DNA of 29,462 nucleotides, from contig JAQGOE010000200.1 of assembly GCA_028293725.1 (NCBI GenBank), positions 1 to 29,462 of the forward strand, in the 5' to 3' direction. The position numbers and the translations under genes are program-made. This stretch comes from Gammaproteobacteria bacterium (GTDB taxonomy: Bacteria; Pseudomonadota; Gammaproteobacteria; Steroidobacterales; Steroidobacteraceae). Below are positions 7,863 to 16,745 of this stretch, one piece after another (position 1 is the stretch's first letter; every line of letters starts with the position of its first letter). The notes under the pieces were generated by a model. The model made no database searches and was not told the DNA's origin. It saw nothing but the letters and a program-made list of their open reading frames with translations.

Positions 7863-8886
7863 GAGGAGCTCCGGAGAGGTTTGAATTCACCGGCGCGCCG
7901 GCACGTCGTTCCTGGATGACCACATCGGAAGCACCCGCGCGACCCCTGCCGAGCCAGCTCGTCCAACCAATCTGACTCCCCGCGGCGCCGAGCCGCACAC
8001 CGGGCATGTCCACGTCACGCAGCAGGAGCCGCAGTTGCCAGTCCCACTCATCGTTCGTGTAGAACCGCACGAGGGCATGCAACTCGGCGAGGCCGGGCGC
8101 ACCAGGCAGGAAATTGCTGAAATCGGCGCGCGGCACCGGCCCGAGCACGATTTCGAATTTGTGCTGGCACTGCCACGTCGCGCCGCCCAGCGTCATAGTC
8201 AGACCGAGTTGTTGCTCGCCCAGGTGGCAATGCAAATCCGCTGGAATGTCGAGCCACGCTCCTGAAAAGGAGCGGACCTCAACAGGCAGATCGAAGTAGT
8301 CGGTAAGAATCGCCTCGAGCCCATCCGCCGAGCGCGCCTGTTGGGCAAATCGCCCGGCGCGGCTGAGCTTCGCGTAGTCAGGCACAGCATCGACATCGTG
8401 AGCGCTATCCGCCGCGAGGCCAAACAGCGCGCCGATATAGGTGCGAAAACGGTCCTCATCAGGCCGATCGAGACTTACCGCGGGCTCGCTGTCGGCCCAT
8501 GCCCGATAAAACAACGAGATGAGGCGATGTTGAAACAGGTTGAAAAAATCAACGATCGCGCCGTCGTCCTGCTGTCGCCGGCGCTCGTAAGCGAGCTCGG
8601 TAAGATGCAGCGGTAGCGCGCCGTTGGGTCCGAACAGACCGAAGCCGTACTGCTCCAGGCATAACTGCCCGGCATCGTTCGTGCTCACGGCGGCCACATC
8701 GCTCGGAGCGAACGAAAGATGAGGAGCTTGCGCCACGCGCACGGCATCGTCCGAGGCCTTCCGCGATTCGCCCAGGCGCGGGCGATCCGCGTGCGACTGC
8801 TCCAACACCCGCAGGGCTGCGAACAGGCTGAAGCCATGGGGCTGTGCCCGTAAACGGGCCAGCGCGCTCAGATCAACTGGCGACAT
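7855..8886 (-). CDS. tssG: TssG, T6SS baseplate subunit
   Basis: 343 residues from the ATG at 8886. The N-terminal PHGFSLFAALRVLEQ segment, APHLSFAPSDV, and GLFGPNGALPLHLTEL are typical of TssG (VasB/ImpH). TssG pairs with TssF and TssK to form the wedge of the baseplate. I prefer the ATG at 8886 because GAGGG lies 4 nt upstream; the alternative ATG at 8904 lacks a ribosome binding site and would add six residues. The gene overlaps tssF by 19 bp and clpV by 8 bp, so translation of the three is probably coupled. Confidence 0.94.
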   Translation of the reverse strand: MSPVDLSALARLRAQPHGFSLFAALRVLEQSHADRPRLGESRKASDDAVRVAQAPHLSFAPSDVAAVSTNDAGQLCLEQYGFGLFGPNGALPLHLTELAYERRRQQDDGAIVDFFNLFQHRLISLFYRAWADSEPAVSLDRPDEDRFRTYIGALFGLAADSAHDVDAVPDYAKLSRAGRFAQQARSADGLEAILTDYFDLPVEVRSFSGAWLDIPADLHCHLGEQQLGLTMTLGGATWQCQHKFEIVLGPVPRADFSNFLPGAPGLAELHALVRFYTNDEWDWQLRLLLRDVDMPGVRLGAAGSQIGWTSWLGRGRAGASDVVIQERRAGAPVNSNLSGAPHG

Positions 8887-10742
8887 CCAACCCTCACTGG
8901 CCATGTCTTGACCGCGCCTCGCGCAGTCGACTGCAGCCGCATTTGTGTGAATGAATTCAGCGAAACGTAGCGCGCGAAAAACCGCTCGAGCACGCTTCCA
9001 AGCGCCACAACACCGGCGCCTTCGAACGAGGCGTCGTCGACCGTTAGCGCAATCTCGAGGCCGCGTCCGTAGCTAATCGGCCCGAGCATCGGAATACGTC
9101 GCACGACCGGGTTGTAGCTCACGCTACGTACACCTTCGACCTGGCGCATCGCTGCGGCATCGTTGGGATCGGCGTACAGAGCGAGCAAATCTCGCAGACA
9201 CTCGGCGCCGGTCTCGGGCGCCCGCTCGACGAGCGAGAGGTAGTTGAGCGAGAGGTGGCTGATCAACTTCCAGGCGGTGGCACCGAACCCGGGCGACTGC
9301 CGCGGATAGCTCGGCCCGGCGATACACCGCACGGACTCGACAGGCGCGCCTCCCTCGACCGAGAAATCGGTGCGGCCCTGTCCGGTCGCCATCTGCACCG
9401 GCAGATCCCGATTACTGCACAGCGCCTGCGCGTCGATCTGGCGAATTTCGCCGGTTGCCGCACGCTGTGCCGAATCGACGATGGCGATATAACACTCCGT
9501 ACCGACATAGCCGGAACGCGCCCCGCTCTGTTGCTGGCGCGGCGACAGCAGGCGCGGCCGGCGCTGCAGAGTGTAATAGGTCTTCGCCGACTGGCGAGCG
9601 GCACCGTGGCTCACTGAATAAAACGGCAAGATCTGGGCGATGGACTCGCCGCCGGCACCGATGCCCTCCACACTCTTGAGGCTGTGGATCTCGAAGTCCA
9701 TCGGCCGATTGCGATCCGGCACGAGGTGATATTCGGTCTCGGTCGGGCTCACATGCACACGGTCCACCGCGCGCGGCCAGAGATTCACGGCGGGAGTGCA
9801 GAACAAACGGAAGTGCGCGGCATCGAGCGCGTTTTCCAGTCCGGGCTGCACACGATCCATTGCGACATAGATCTCGAGCTCGTCACCGTCGCAGGCACGC
9901 ACGGCCGGGGCCAGGTCGTGTAGAGAGAAAAAGAGATAGCGCTCGGGAAACGCGAAATACTCCTGCAACAGCCGATAACCCTGAAACGCCGCGCGAGTCA
10001 CAGGGAAAAGCGCTTCAGAATCGTCGAGGCCGGGCTGCCGCACGCTGCGGGGCTGGATGAAATGAACACTGCTTCCCGGGCGCGTCCCGCGCACGTAGAC
10101 ACCAACGCAATCCGCCGTGACCTGTTCAAAAATCCGCTGTGCGATGTCTGGCGTTGCCTTGACGAAGAACGTCAGTGAGTTGAGCGGCAGCATTTTAATA
10201 TTCACGCCCGCTGCGGTCTTGAGCCGCAGCCGTATCGCTGTGCGCGCCCGCCCATCCGTAACGATGCCTTGTGTGGAGAGCGCACCGGAACCCGACAGAT
10301 ACTTGGCTTCGACGACCGTAAGGGGCCAGAGCGTTACATCGTGGGCCGTGCGGAACTCGCATGACGTACGCTCGCCCTTAATAAGTGGCGCACGCAGGCT
10401 GGTATCGCGCTTTACCAGATGCCCGCCGAGTACGCCGCCCTCTTTCATGTCGGGCGCCAACTCCACGATAGCGCACGACGGCGTCGGGCTGAGGAAATGG
10501 GGATAGACCATTTCCAGCAGGTGCTGCGTGAAGTCCGGATGGCGCGCGTCGAGTTTGAGTTGCACCCTTGCGGTGAGGAATGCGAATCCTTCGAGCAAAC
10601 GCTCGACGTACGGATCGGCACACTCGATGCCTTCCATACCGAGACGGGAGGCAATACGCGGGTAGGCCCGCGAGAACTCCGCACCCATCTCACGAACAAA
10701 CTGCAGTTCGCGGTTGTAGTATTCGAGCAGGCGCGGATCCAT
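8868..10742 (-). CDS. tssF: TssF, T6SS baseplate subunit
   Basis: 624 residues, the normal TssF (VasA/ImpG) size. The N-terminus MDPRLLEYYNRELQFVREMGAEF and the following ADPYVERLLEGFAFLTARVQLKLD are the family's strongest signature. The C-terminal part holds GRGLEIALTVDD and a VLERFFARYVSLNSFTQ segment. TssF trimerises around the VgrG hub and, with TssG, makes the baseplate wedge docked by TssK. It begins 2 bp after the tssE stop. Confidence 0.96.
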   Translation of the reverse strand: MDPRLLEYYNRELQFVREMGAEFSRAYPRIASRLGMEGIECADPYVERLLEGFAFLTARVQLKLDARHPDFTQHLLEMVYPHFLSPTPSCAIVELAPDMKEGGVLGGHLVKRDTSLRAPLIKGERTSCEFRTAHDVTLWPLTVVEAKYLSGSGALSTQGIVTDGRARTAIRLRLKTAAGVNIKMLPLNSLTFFVKATPDIAQRIFEQVTADCVGVYVRGTRPGSSVHFIQPRSVRQPGLDDSEALFPVTRAAFQGYRLLQEYFAFPERYLFFSLHDLAPAVRACDGDELEIYVAMDRVQPGLENALDAAHFRLFCTPAVNLWPRAVDRVHVSPTETEYHLVPDRNRPMDFEIHSLKSVEGIGAGGESIAQILPFYSVSHGAARQSAKTYYTLQRRPRLLSPRQQQSGARSGYVGTECYIAIVDSAQRAATGEIRQIDAQALCSNRDLPVQMATGQGRTDFSVEGGAPVESVRCIAGPSYPRQSPGFGATAWKLISHLSLNYLSLVERAPETGAECLRDLLALYADPNDAAAMRQVEGVRSVSYNPVVRRIPMLGPISYGRGLEIALTVDDASFEGAGVVALGSVLERFFARYVSLNSFTQMRLQSTARGAVKTWPVRVGCRQLI

Positions 10743-10744
10743 GG

Positions 10745-11530
10745 CTAGCCCGCACCCGCGTCCGCGACATTGACGCTGCCCGAGTCGACGTCAACACGTG
10801 TACGCAAAACGAGTTGCAGCGGCGCCGGTTGACCCCAGAGCTGCGCCTCGATGCGAAACGCGAGCACGTGCGTCTCGTTACCTTCTTGGCCCATCTCGGG
10901 AGTCACACGCACCGCGGAGAGCCGCGGCTCGAAACGCCGGATAGCCGCCTCTATCGTGGCGGCAATCTGCAGCGGATCGGCCGAGCGCGCGGCGCGTCCG
11001 GCAAGCGATGGCATGCCGAAGTTCACGACCGAGGCCTGCACGTGCGGATACGCCGAAAGGTCGACTACCGCGTCGAGACTGGCGCAATTCAGAAGCGCGC
11101 CGAGATCGCGACAGACATACTCGCGCAGCCGGCGCATGGAGATCGACTTGAGCTCGCCCGCCTCCATGGAGTTGTTGACGACACTGCGGGGGACGATTTC
11201 GCAGAAGCTTTGCAGACTCACGCCTCGCGGCGCGCCTTCCGGTTTCAATACGAGCGCCTTGAGCTGTGAGAGCGGCACATTGCCGGCCGCCGCGACGAAC
11301 GTCATTCGCAGGAGAGCCGGGTCGTCCGCGGAACCAGCTCGCTCGACCGTATCGGTGGAACGAAGCCCCTGCGCCGTCAATATGCCGGACAACTCCCGCT
11401 CGGAGATCCCGAGACGCCGCAATTCTTCGCGGCGAAACGTGAGCTCGTAGGTGGTCAACAACCGCTCGTTGTCGATCAACCGATCGAGCAACGCGGGTTG
11501 AAGTCGTTCGCGCAGACTGAGCTGGGCCAT
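10745..11530 (-). CDS. tssE: TssE (gp25-like) baseplate subunit with a large internal insertion
   Basis: 261 residues, against about 130-175 for most TssE proteins. The N-terminal LQPALLDRLID (10-20) matches the start of the family. The gp25 domain resumes only near residue 127, with SMRRLREYVCRDLGALLN (131-148), YPHVQASVVNFGMPSLAG (161-178), IEAAIRRFEPRLSAVRV (193-209) and a closing strand pair. Residues about 22-126 are extra. They contain a charged helix (TFRREELRRLGISERELSGI), a Ser/Thr/Asp linker and a KALVLKPEGAPRGVSL region. TssE nucleates sheath assembly on the baseplate. Its place between tagJ and tssF confirms identity. The insertion is in frame and coding-like, so it is not a frameshift artefact. 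What it does is unknown. Confidence 0.88.
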   Translation of the reverse strand: MAQLSLRERLQPALLDRLIDNERLLTTYELTFRREELRRLGISERELSGILTAQGLRSTDTVERAGSADDPALLRMTFVAAAGNVPLSQLKALVLKPEGAPRGVSLQSFCEIVPRSVVNNSMEAGELKSISMRRLREYVCRDLGALLNCASLDAVVDLSAYPHVQASVVNFGMPSLAGRAARSADPLQIAATIEAAIRRFEPRLSAVRVTPEMGQEGNETHVLAFRIEAQLWGQPAPLQLVLRTRVDVDSGSVNVADAGAG

Positions 11531-11543
11531 TTGATTGCCAGCC

Positions 11544-12341
11544 TCAGGAGTCCGCGGTATTTAGAACGAGCTCACGCAGCTCCAGCAAGCCGAGCTCATC
11601 ACTGTCGCTCGCGAGCACGCGCTGCCCGAGACCGACATAATGATCGGCGCCGACCGGCGCCCACTCAGTTTTGCGTGCCAGGCAAATGGCGGCATCAGTG
11701 CTGCTTTCGGATCCGGGGTAGCGAACCGGGAGCAGGCCCAAGGCTTCTCCTCCGTTCGTCCAAGTGAATTGCGCCGGCAACCACACCAGGTCGCGCGCGT
11801 CAGCCGGCCGCTCGATGACGATGCGCCGGATGCGCTCGAAGGGGACCCAGTAATAGGCGCCATTCAAAATGACTTCGAGAATGGGGCCGAGACGCGAATC
11901 CGCATCCGCAACCCACTCGAAGGGCTGCCCATTGAGAGTACCCGTTGTGGCCGTGGCGGCGGCGAGCCCGTCGTTGCGCAGCGTTGCGGCGGCTTCGGTC
12001 TTGCCACTCGCCTCCAGGGCGAGTGCCTGTACCAGCGCGGCGATCCAGGGCAGTGGCTCGCCAAACACCAGCGGTGAGCGCTCGCCCCTGAAGACCTGGG
12101 CCCGCAACCGCTCACACTGAATGGCGGCGCCATAGGCGTGAAGCATGGGAAGCGCGCCGGCATCCAACTCCGCCGCGACGGCGAGTTGGATAAGGGCGCG
12201 ATCCCATGCCCCGGTGACCATCAGCAACTGCGCGAGAAACACGCGCAGCTTGCCATCCGCTGGCTGCCGTCGCACATCGCTTTGCAGCTGTGCGAGGCAA
12301 CCGGCGAGATCGCCGCTCGCGAATAGTGCGAGTGCTGACAT
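11544..12341 (-). CDS. tagJ: TagJ (ImpE family) T6SS accessory protein
   Basis: 265 residues. The N-terminal part is a helical TPR-like region (LFASGDLAGCLAQLQSDVRRQPADGKLR, residues 6-33). The C-terminal half has the ImpE pattern: WVADADSRLGPILEVILNGAYYWVPF, then IVIERPADARDLVWLPAQF and GLLPVRYPGSE. TagJ in the P. aeruginosa H1 system binds the sheath subunit TssB and the ClpV N-domain. The ATG at 12341 shares one base with the hcp stop (TGATG), strong evidence for this start; the open frame continues further upstream only inside hcp. It ends 13 bp before tssE. Confidence 0.93.
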   Translation of the reverse strand: MSALALFASGDLAGCLAQLQSDVRRQPADGKLRVFLAQLLMVTGAWDRALIQLAVAAELDAGALPMLHAYGAAIQCERLRAQVFRGERSPLVFGEPLPWIAALVQALALEASGKTEAAATLRNDGLAAATATTGTLNGQPFEWVADADSRLGPILEVILNGAYYWVPFERIRRIVIERPADARDLVWLPAQFTWTNGGEALGLLPVRYPGSESSTDAAICLARKTEWAPVGADHYVGLGQRVLASDSDELGLLELRELVLNTADS

Positions 12342-12826
12342 CACGCCTTGGAGTTCTTCGAAATGTCCCAGGAGAACGCCTGCGGCGTACCCTTGCCGCC
12401 CTTTTCGGACTGCGTGGTGTACTCGAGTTTCACCTTCGCGAAGTTCAGCGAGAGGTTCTCGGTGAGACGCTCCTGGCCGCCGCCGCCACCGGTAGCGTAG
12501 GCCGTGACGAGCACCTGGTCGAAGTCGATGGTCAGATATTCGAGTGCGCTGTCGCCGCCCGCCTTGCGAACGATGATCTTGCCCTTGGCAAAGTGTTTGC
12601 CGTTGGCGCAGAAGAGCATGATGTTCGGCGAGGCCGCATCGATGTACTTGGTGATCGTGATGTCGTTGAAGCTCGCCTTGCCGGCGCCGCCACCACTGCC
12701 GTGATGAAATGTGCCGGTGTTGGACAGCCCCCACTGCCAGGCCAGGATGTCGATCTTGCCCTTGTGGGCCTTGTCGACCGACTCACCCTTGACCCCATCC
12801 AGATCCAGAAACATATCCACTGACAT
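12341..12826 (-). CDS. hcp: Hcp (TssD), T6SS inner tube protein
   Basis: 161 residues, matching the family length. Visible signatures are the N-terminal MFLDLDGVKGES, DILAWQWG, the ITKYIDAASPNI segment and a C-terminal LEYTTQSEKGG region. Hcp forms stacked hexameric rings that make the tube propelled by the sheath and that carry small effectors. A 54-bp gap separates it from tssC, the largest gap in the tssABC-hcp block, and AAGGA lies 8 nt before the start. Separate control of the highly expressed tube gene is therefore possible, though I see no clear promoter. Confidence 0.96.
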   Translation of the reverse strand: MSVDMFLDLDGVKGESVDKAHKGKIDILAWQWGLSNTGTFHHGSGGGAGKASFNDITITKYIDAASPNIMLFCANGKHFAKGKIIVRKAGGDSALEYLTIDFDQVLVTAYATGGGGGQERLTENLSLNFAKVKLEYTTQSEKGGKGTPQAFSWDISKNSKA

Positions 12827-12880
12827 TGTCGCTATTCCTTACATTGCGGAAAGATTGTTCAATTAACGCCCGCGCGCGTA

Positions 12881-14368
12881 TCAGCCGGCCTTTTGCGAGG
12901 GCAGCCGCGAGACGAGACTCAACGAGACGTTCACGCCCTCCAACTGATAGTGCGGGCGCAGATGAAACTTCGCCGAGTAGTAACCGGGGTTACCCTCGAT
13001 CTCCTCGACTTTCACCTCGGCGCCGGCCAGCGGCTTCTCCGCCTTGAGGGTCTCGCCGGCATTCTCGGGATTGCCCAGGACGTAACCCATGATCCAGTCC
13101 GAGAGGTAACGCTCCATGTCGGCGCGCTCCTTGAAGGACCCCACCTTGTCGCGAACCATGCACTTGAGGAAATGCGCGAACCGGCAGCTCGCGAACAGGT
13201 ACGGCAACCGGGCGGCGATCCGGGCGTTCGCCGTGGCATCCGGGTCCGCGTACTCCTGCGGCTTCTGCAGCGACTGCGCACCGATGAAGGCAGCCGTGTC
13301 GGAATTCTTGCGATGAATGAGCGGCATGAAACCGCAGCCCGCCAGCTCGGCCTCACGCCGGTCGCTGATCGCGATTTCGGTGGGACACTTCATGTCCACG
13401 CCGCCGTCATCGCTCGGGAAGGTGTGCACCGGAAGCCCTTCGACCGCGCCACCGGACTCGACACCCCGGATGGACGAGCACCAACCGTAGGTCTTGAACG
13501 AGCGGTTGATATTCACCGCCATCGCGTAGCCCGCGTTGGCCCACGTGTAACGGCTATGGTCGCCCACACCCGTCTCTTCCTCGAACTCGAATTCCTCCAC
13601 GGGGCTGCTCTTCGCGCCATACGGCAGCCGTGCCAGGAAGCGCGGCATGGCGAGGCCGACGTACTTCGCGTCTTCTGACTCGCGTAATGACCGCCACGCG
13701 GCGTAGTCCGGAGCAGCGAAAATCTTCGCCAGATCCCGTGGGTTCGCGAGTTCCTGCCAGGAATCCATGCCCATCAGCGACGGGCTGCCGCCGGCGATAA
13801 ACGGGGCGTGCGCGGCGGAGGCGATCTGTGCCATCTGCCCGAGCAACTCGACATCCCCGGGCGTGTGATCGAAGTAGTAGTCGCCGACGAGCGCGCCGTA
13901 CGGCTCGCCGCCCAACTGGCCATACTCCTGCTCATATAGCTTCTTGAAGAGGGGGCTCTGGTCCCAGGACGCGCCCTTGTACTTCTTGAGAGTCTTGGCG
14001 AGCTCTTTCTTGGAGATGTTCAGTACGCGGATCTTCAACATCTCGTCCGATTCGGTGTTATTGACGAGATAGTGCAGACCGCGCCAGGCGCTCTCCACCT
14101 GCTGGAAACGCTCGCTGTGGAGAATGACGTTGATCTGGTCGCTGAGCTGCTTATCGATTTCCGCAATGATCGCCTTGATCGTTCCGACTACGTCATCGGA
14201 TACGACAGCGGTCTCGCGCAGCGCCTGTTCGGCGAGCGTGCGTACGGCGCGCTCGACTTCGGCACGGGCGCCGTCGGTCTTCGGCTTGAACTGCTTCTGC
14301 AGCAGGGTGGCGAATTGATCCGCGTCCGCGGCGAGCGGTGTGTCGGCAACTTGTTTGACATCGGCCAT
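12881..14368 (-). CDS. tssC: TssC (VipB), large T6SS sheath subunit
   Basis: 495 residues, as usual for TssC. Key segments are ESAWRGLHYLVNNTESDEMLKIRVLN (112-137), GEPYGALVGDYYFDH, PFIAGGSPSLMGMDSW, and the C-terminal RFAHFLKCMVRDKVGSFK and HLRPHYQLEGVNVSLSLVS. It assembles with TssB into the contractile sheath; its N-terminal helix is the ClpV recognition element in the family. It starts 13 bp after the tssB stop. Confidence 0.97.
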   Translation of the reverse strand: MADVKQVADTPLAADADQFATLLQKQFKPKTDGARAEVERAVRTLAEQALRETAVVSDDVVGTIKAIIAEIDKQLSDQINVILHSERFQQVESAWRGLHYLVNNTESDEMLKIRVLNISKKELAKTLKKYKGASWDQSPLFKKLYEQEYGQLGGEPYGALVGDYYFDHTPGDVELLGQMAQIASAAHAPFIAGGSPSLMGMDSWQELANPRDLAKIFAAPDYAAWRSLRESEDAKYVGLAMPRFLARLPYGAKSSPVEEFEFEEETGVGDHSRYTWANAGYAMAVNINRSFKTYGWCSSIRGVESGGAVEGLPVHTFPSDDGGVDMKCPTEIAISDRREAELAGCGFMPLIHRKNSDTAAFIGAQSLQKPQEYADPDATANARIAARLPYLFASCRFAHFLKCMVRDKVGSFKERADMERYLSDWIMGYVLGNPENAGETLKAEKPLAGAEVKVEEIEGNPGYYSAKFHLRPHYQLEGVNVSLSLVSRLPSQKAG

Positions 14369-14381
14369 GGCGGGTCTCCCG

Positions 14382-14888
14382 TTATTCGCCGGACTTCGGT
14401 TTGGCCTGGTCGACCAGGGATTTCAACAGCGCCGGATCGTTCAGCGCCGCAGCGATGAGCTCCTCTGCGCCGGCTTTGCCGTCCATATAGGTGATGAGGT
14501 TCGAAAGCTGCGTGCGGGCTTCCAGCAGCTTGTTGAGCGCGTCCACCTTGCGGGCGACCGCGGCAGGCGAGAAGTCGTCCATGCTCTCGAAAGTCATGTC
14601 CACCTGGAGGTTGCCTTCGCCGGTGAGCGTGTTCGGCACACTGATGGCGACGCGCGGTTTCATGGACTTCATGCGCTCGTCGAAATTGTCGACGTCGATG
14701 TTGGCGAACTTGCGCTCGTCGACACCGGGCAACGGCTCCTTCGCGTCCCCCGAGAGATCCGCCAGAACGCCCATCACGAAGGGAATCTGCACCTTCTTTT
14801 GGGCGCCGTAGACCTCCACGTCGTACTCGATCTGCACGCGTGGCGCGCGGTTGCGCGCAATGAACTTTTGACTGCTTGCCTTGGCCAC
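14382..14888 (-). CDS. tssB: TssB (VipA), small T6SS sheath subunit
   Basis: 168 residues with the family pattern: an N-terminal SQKFIARNRAPRVQIEYDVE, PFVMGVLADLSG (residues 36-47), FANIDVDNFDERMKSMKPRV, and the helical C-terminus LLEARTQLSNLITYMDGKAGAEEL. TssB pairs with TssC to build the sheath. It begins 32 bp after the tssA stop and is followed closely by tssC, as in H1-type clusters. Confidence 0.97.
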   Translation of the reverse strand: MAKASSQKFIARNRAPRVQIEYDVEVYGAQKKVQIPFVMGVLADLSGDAKEPLPGVDERKFANIDVDNFDERMKSMKPRVAISVPNTLTGEGNLQVDMTFESMDDFSPAAVARKVDALNKLLEARTQLSNLITYMDGKAGAEELIAAALNDPALLKSLVDQAKPKSGE

Positions 14889-14920
14889 GTCAGGTCTCCG
14901 GTTGAATGCTGTTACTCAAT

Positions 14921-15928
14921 TTAGGTGTCATCCGAGTCGCGGACGCCGCTCGCCGCTTTTGCAGGCCCGAGCGCTTCTGGGGCGAGCTCCGCCAGCACTT
15001 CGAGAAAATCCTTTGCCACGAGACGCTTGGCGCGCTCGATCAGCAGCGGAATGGGGCTGGAGGGCTCGTTGGTACGAAAGAACGCCGCAACCGCATCCAG
15101 AGCACGCGTTGCGTCTTGTCGGTTTCGAACGGTTCCGACGGCAACTACAGCGGCGGCTGCTTCGGCCCCACCTGTAGTGGTCGCGCCAGGAGTTGCCTCG
15201 GCCACGGCATCGGGGCGCGTGGCGAGGTGATCGCTCACCCGCTTCAAGGTGCGCGCCAGGGGCACGGCGAGGGTGGAGAAGTCGGGCGCTGCCTGGGCGC
15301 CACTGCGGAGACTCACGGCCGTCTCCATAGACTTTAGGCTCGTCACGGCTTCATTCAGTTGGTCGTGTAGCGCCCGCAGCTCTTCCACTGACGTCGCGGC
15401 AAACAACCCTTCCAATTGCTCCGCGCTCACGGCGCCGGTCTCACCCTCCGCCGGTATGAGATGGCCGGTCACGATCTCGATGTCTCGCATGGAGACCGAG
15501 CCGAGCTGCCGGTGAACGAGAATCGGTGCGCGACGCACGCCATCCACGACCGCCATGCGGTCCGCGAATCCATTGAGGGCGCTCCGCCGCAGAATGCCAT
15601 CCTCGTCCACTAGCGGAAAAACAGTTTCAATCCACGAGTCCAGCCAGCGTGCGCCAACGGTCAGCGTCTGTACGAACTCGGCGAAACCATCCGTACGCAC
15701 GACGGCACTCGCCAAATGGGTGAGCAATCGAAAGTCCTTGCTCTTCTGCATTGCCTCGAGCGAGCGGTCACGGATGTCGCGCCAGTCGATCTCCCCGCTC
15801 AGGGGTGCGGACCGGCCGAACAGGCCGTAGCCATCGAACGAGGCCAGCAGTTGGGTGTCCTCCAGACTCTCCCCACAAGGGTGCTCCGCCGAGATGGCGT
15901 CGAGAAGTTCGCTGTCCCTGATTTGCAT
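14921..15928 (-). CDS. tssA: TssA, T6SS baseplate/sheath cap protein (short type)
   Basis: 335 residues from the ATG at 15928. The ImpA N-terminal domain is clear: HPCGESLEDT at 16-25, IDWRDIRDRSLEAMQKSKDFRLLTHLA, and WIETVFPLVDEDGILRRSALNGF. An Ala-rich linker (about 240-280) leads to a short C-terminal helical domain containing PSSPIPLLIERAKRL. TssA primes baseplate and sheath/tube assembly. An in-frame TTG at 15946 would add six residues without any ribosome binding site. This is the first gene of the T6SS transcript, divergent from a response regulator gene across 190 bp. Confidence 0.94.
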   Translation of the reverse strand: MQIRDSELLDAISAEHPCGESLEDTQLLASFDGYGLFGRSAPLSGEIDWRDIRDRSLEAMQKSKDFRLLTHLASAVVRTDGFAEFVQTLTVGARWLDSWIETVFPLVDEDGILRRSALNGFADRMAVVDGVRRAPILVHRQLGSVSMRDIEIVTGHLIPAEGETGAVSAEQLEGLFAATSVEELRALHDQLNEAVTSLKSMETAVSLRSGAQAAPDFSTLAVPLARTLKRVSDHLATRPDAVAEATPGATTTGGAEAAAAVVAVGTVRNRQDATRALDAVAAFFRTNEPSSPIPLLIERAKRLVAKDFLEVLAELAPEALGPAKAASGVRDSDDT

Positions 15929-15964
15929 GGGGCGCGAGGTTAGCAACGAGAATCAAACGCAACA

Positions 15965-15992
15965 TCTATACGGAAGTATGTGCGCCACTCAA
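15965..15992 (-). promoter_or_regulatory. Candidate sigma70-type promoter for the T6SS operon
   Basis: On the minus strand, TTGAGT (plus positions 15987-15992) and TATAGA (15965-15970) are separated by 16 bp, giving 4 of 6 matches to each consensus. It lies about 37 bp upstream of the tssA ATG. The shared 12-bp motif at 15969-15980 sits in the spacer and overlaps the -10 box. The hexamers are moderate matches, so this is a candidate only. Confidence 0.35.
15968..15980. promoter_or_regulatory. Candidate operator ATAC-N4-GTAT shared with the kinase promoter
   Basis: The plus strand reads ATACGGAAGTATG. The outer ATAC and GTAT are inverted repeats around GGAA. The 12-mer TACGGAAGTATG recurs exactly, in opposite orientation, at 18525-18536, upstream of the histidine kinase gene. 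Its location between tssA and the response regulator makes it a plausible binding site for that regulator. Confidence 0.5.
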
Positions 15993-16081
15993 GAAAAGCG
16001 AACTAGCTCACGCTTTCTCTTGGTTGGAATGGCACCCGTCAAACATCGAGTGGAAAATAACTTCTGGCAGCGTAGCTGGGC

Positions 16082-16087
16082 TATACT
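16082..16087 (+). promoter_or_regulatory. Possible -10 element for the response regulator gene
   Basis: TATACT matches 5 of 6 bases of the sigma70 -10 box and lies 31 bp before the ATG at 16119. No convincing -35 hexamer is found at the right distance, so the promoter may depend on an activator or the match may be chance. Confidence 0.25.
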
Positions 16088-16118
16088 CCCGCGCCATCGA
16101 TAAACGATCCGCCGCCCC

Positions 16119-16745
16119 ATGTCCGAAAGCGCCCTGATCATCGACGATCATCCGCTCTATCGAGACGCACTCGCGCAGTTGCTGCGGACGATTTTGTCGG
16201 AGACGAGCGTTGAAGCGGCGGCCTCCGCGGGCGAGGGACTGCGGGTCGCGGAAGGATTACCCGGACTGCGTCTCGTCCTGCTCGACTTTTCCTTGCCGGG
16301 GGGAATGAGCGGTACCGAAGCCATCACGACCATTCTGCGGAAGTTTCCGACTGTGGTGGTCATCGCGGTCTCCGCCTCCGAGCAGCGCCGGGATGCTACG
16401 GCCGCACTTCGGGCCGGTGCCAAGCAGTTCATCTCTAAAGCGGTCAGCACTGAGGTGATGGCGGATGCCATCCGACGTGTGCTGGCGGGCGATTTCTCGG
16501 CGCCCTCGTGGCTCACACCCGTCGGCCCCGGGGTGCTCGACACCAGCGGGCACTCCCTGCTGACACCCCGACAACTCGAAATCCTGGGACAGCTGCACCT
16601 GTCGAACAAGGAGATCGGGCTGCGTCTCGGGCTCGCCGAAGTGACCGTAAAAATGCATGTCTCGTCGATTTTCCGCGCCCTGAACGTAGCCAACCGGACC
16701 CAGGCCACGCAGGCGGCGCGCTGCCTGAACCTAACCCCCTCCTAA
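16119..16745 (+). CDS. NarL/LuxR-family two-component response regulator
   Basis: 208 residues. The receiver domain (1-120) carries the acidic pair Asp9-Asp10, the phosphoacceptor Asp56 (LVLLDFSLPGG), Ser85 and Lys107 (FISK). A LuxR-type helix-turn-helix follows at 147-203 (LTPRQLEILGQLHLSNKEIG, then LAEVTVKMHVSSIFRAL). Phosphorylation should control DNA binding by the C-terminal domain. It is divergent from tssA and convergent with a hybrid histidine kinase whose stop overlaps its own stop by 4 bp, so the two are probably partners. Direct control of the T6SS is inferred from this position and from the shared 12-bp motif, not demonstrated. Confidence 0.93.
   Translation: MSESALIIDDHPLYRDALAQLLRTILSETSVEAAASAGEGLRVAEGLPGLRLVLLDFSLPGGMSGTEAITTILRKFPTVVVIAVSASEQRRDATAALRAGAKQFISKAVSTEVMADAIRRVLAGDFSAPSWLTPVGPGVLDTSGHSLLTPRQLEILGQLHLSNKEIGLRLGLAEVTVKMHVSSIFRALNVANRTQATQAARCLNLTPS

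Noticed and set aside
12342..12734. Upstream extension of the tagJ reading frame
   Set aside because: The extension overlaps hcp, has no TagJ-like content, and the TGATG junction with hcp marks the real start at 12341.
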